Origin: CAWCDJ01 sp963836015 | Lineage (GTDB): Bacteria; Acidobacteriota; Terriglobia; Bryobacterales; Bryobacteraceae | Reading direction: 5' to 3' | DNA length: 64,000 nucleotides | Assembly (NCBI GenBank): GCA_963836015.1 | Contig: CAWIIF010000004.1 | Location: 1,426,001 to 1,490,000, forward strand | The notes under the pieces: generated by a model | Told to the model about the DNA's origin: nothing | What the model saw: the letters and a program-made list of their open reading frames with translations, nothing else | Databases searched by the model: none | Translations under genes and position numbers: made by a program | In this document: one piece after another, positions 63,199 to 64,000 of the stretch | How the letters are laid out: the number at the start of each line of letters is the position of its first letter | Position numbering within the stretch: position 1 is the first letter of the stretch

Positions 63199-64000
63199 TC
63201 AAACGGATTTTCGAAGGGAAACTTCCGCAGGTTCGAGTTGGACCGTGCGGTACCCGCCGGTTGCGCGGTAGTAAATGAGCAAGGACGCGAAAATCCCGGT
63301 CAGGGTAATGGGGAGCACGCCCACCATGCGGAAAGTAGCGGCTGCGCCATACGAGTCATACCACCCGCCCATGAGAGGCAGAATGAAGGCGGCCGCCAGC
63401 TGCCCCGCGCCGCCCATGACTGCGAGCACCAGTGCGCCGCCGCGCGGGAAGCGCTCGGCCGTCACGCCCAGCATGGTCGGCCAGAAGAACGCTTTGCCCG
63501 CACCGAAAACGGTGGCGCCGGCAAACGCCTGCGCGGGCGTGTGCACGGTAGCGAGTCCAAAAAGACCTGCCGCGGAGACGATGGAAGACAGCAGCAGCAA
63601 GCCGACCGGCGAAAGCCGGCGCGCGAGCCGGCCGGCGGCGAACGAGCGCAGCACAAACATGATCCCCGCGGTATACACGAGAATCAGGATGCCGCGCATG
63701 CCCGTCAGATTGGTGATCAGCGGCGCGATCCACTGGTCGGGGCCAAGCTCCGTGCTGGCGGTCAGCCACATGCACGCGAACCACAGCAGAAACATCGGGC
63801 GGAGCGCTTCCCGCACCATGTCGCGCCCGGAGATGCCGGCCTGCACACGCTCCGTTTCGGGGAACTCCTGCCGCAGCGTCATCGCTCCATAAATGCACGC
63901 GGGGATCACCAGCAGCGCAATCTTGAGCTGCCAACCGGCTGTGGCGTGCGCCGGAGCAACGCCCGGCCTGTTCAGACCCATCACGATGGTGATGGCGTAA
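63199..64000 (-). CDS. MFS transporter, 5' end beyond the window
   Basis: The C-terminal 267 residues of a major-facilitator carrier, with about eight TM helices visible (ALLVIPACIYGAMTL; FLLWFACMWLTAS; GILILVYTAGIMFVL; ATVFGAGKAFFWPTMLGVTA; LVLAVMGGAGQLAAAFILPL). The frame is still open at base 64000, so the gene begins outside the window. It may import the substrate of the hydrolase encoded 16 bp downstream. The ligand cannot be read from this part. Confidence 0.85.
   Translation of the reverse strand, partial: YAITIVMGLNRPGVAPAHATAGWQLKIALLVIPACIYGAMTLRQEFPETERVQAGISGRDMVREALRPMFLLWFACMWLTASTELGPDQWIAPLITNLTGMRGILILVYTAGIMFVLRSFAAGRLARRLSPVGLLLLSSIVSAAGLFGLATVHTPAQAFAGATVFGAGKAFFWPTMLGVTAERFPRGGALVLAVMGGAGQLAAAFILPLMGGWYDSYGAAATFRMVGVLPITLTGIFASLLIYYRATGGYRTVQLEPAEVSLRKSV

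Noticed and set aside
1..64000. CRISPR array, tRNA, rRNA, prophage or insertion sequence
   Set aside because: I looked for regular repeats with spacers, cloverleaf-like segments, phage structural genes and transposases and saw none that could be supported.

Overview
The window is GC-rich bacterial chromosome that reads as an acidobacterium of the Solibacter/Bryobacter type. The basis is family content, not a marker gene. It has a TIGR03437-type 'Solibacter C-terminal' secreted protein, two PadR + giant orphan MacB/FtsX-type permease pairs, a TIGR02999-type ECF sigma factor overlapping a Ser/Thr kinase-TPR receptor, many Tat-leader hydrolases, and short acidobacterial membrane proteins behind PadR genes. 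I see no rRNA, tRNA, CRISPR array, prophage or intact insertion sequence.

Layout. 1-3430: two secreted proteins, a small permease 3'-end remnant, and a PadR/membrane-protein pair. 3490-9621: two PadR-permease operons in tandem on the minus strand. 9786-16970: a secreted protein, the ECF sigma-kinase operon, a STAS protein, a membrane-anchored methyltransferase, a second PadR/membrane-protein pair and a DUF202 protein. 17014-21899: exported sugar and sulfate-ester chemistry (UxuA-like protein and two divergent sulfatases). 21989-25640: an operon of two DUF4384 proteins and an exported caspase-PEGA-TPR protein. 25700-34093: carbohydrate use (beta-helix protein, RraA-like protein, RhaT symporter, and an ABC sugar importer whose second permease is fused to its binding protein).

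34447-40720 is the most unusual block. It appears to be one minus-strand operon encoding a membrane-anchored GcvH-like protein, a HybA-like ferredoxin, a HybB/NrfD-like quinone-side membrane subunit, a sensor kinase with CxxCH-type haem motifs, an NtrC-type sigma-54 activator and an archaemetzincin. Four of its five junctions are short or ATGA overlaps, and a weak sigma-54-like promoter lies in front. I infer a redox-sensing electron-transfer module with its own regulator and a protease.

40956-42837 is a cytochrome c/copper-monooxygenase-like/TPR gene broken by two frameshifts. 42950-45245 is an SPFH-ribbon-helix-helix-DUF3592-DUF6526 operon behind a 21-bp palindrome. 45247-51766 holds an FAD oxidase, Lgt, LspA, IleS and endonuclease IV. 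52219-59367 is a TetR-controlled export operon (TolC, HlyD, two ATPases, two ABC-2 permeases) resembling E. coli cecR-ybhGFSR with an outer-membrane channel added. The window ends with a putative lipoprotein, an MDR oxidoreductase, a decayed stretch, a Tat-exported phosphonoacetate-hydrolase-like enzyme and the 3' part of an MFS transporter cut by the window edge.

All function calls rest on reading motifs by eye. No database search was possible.
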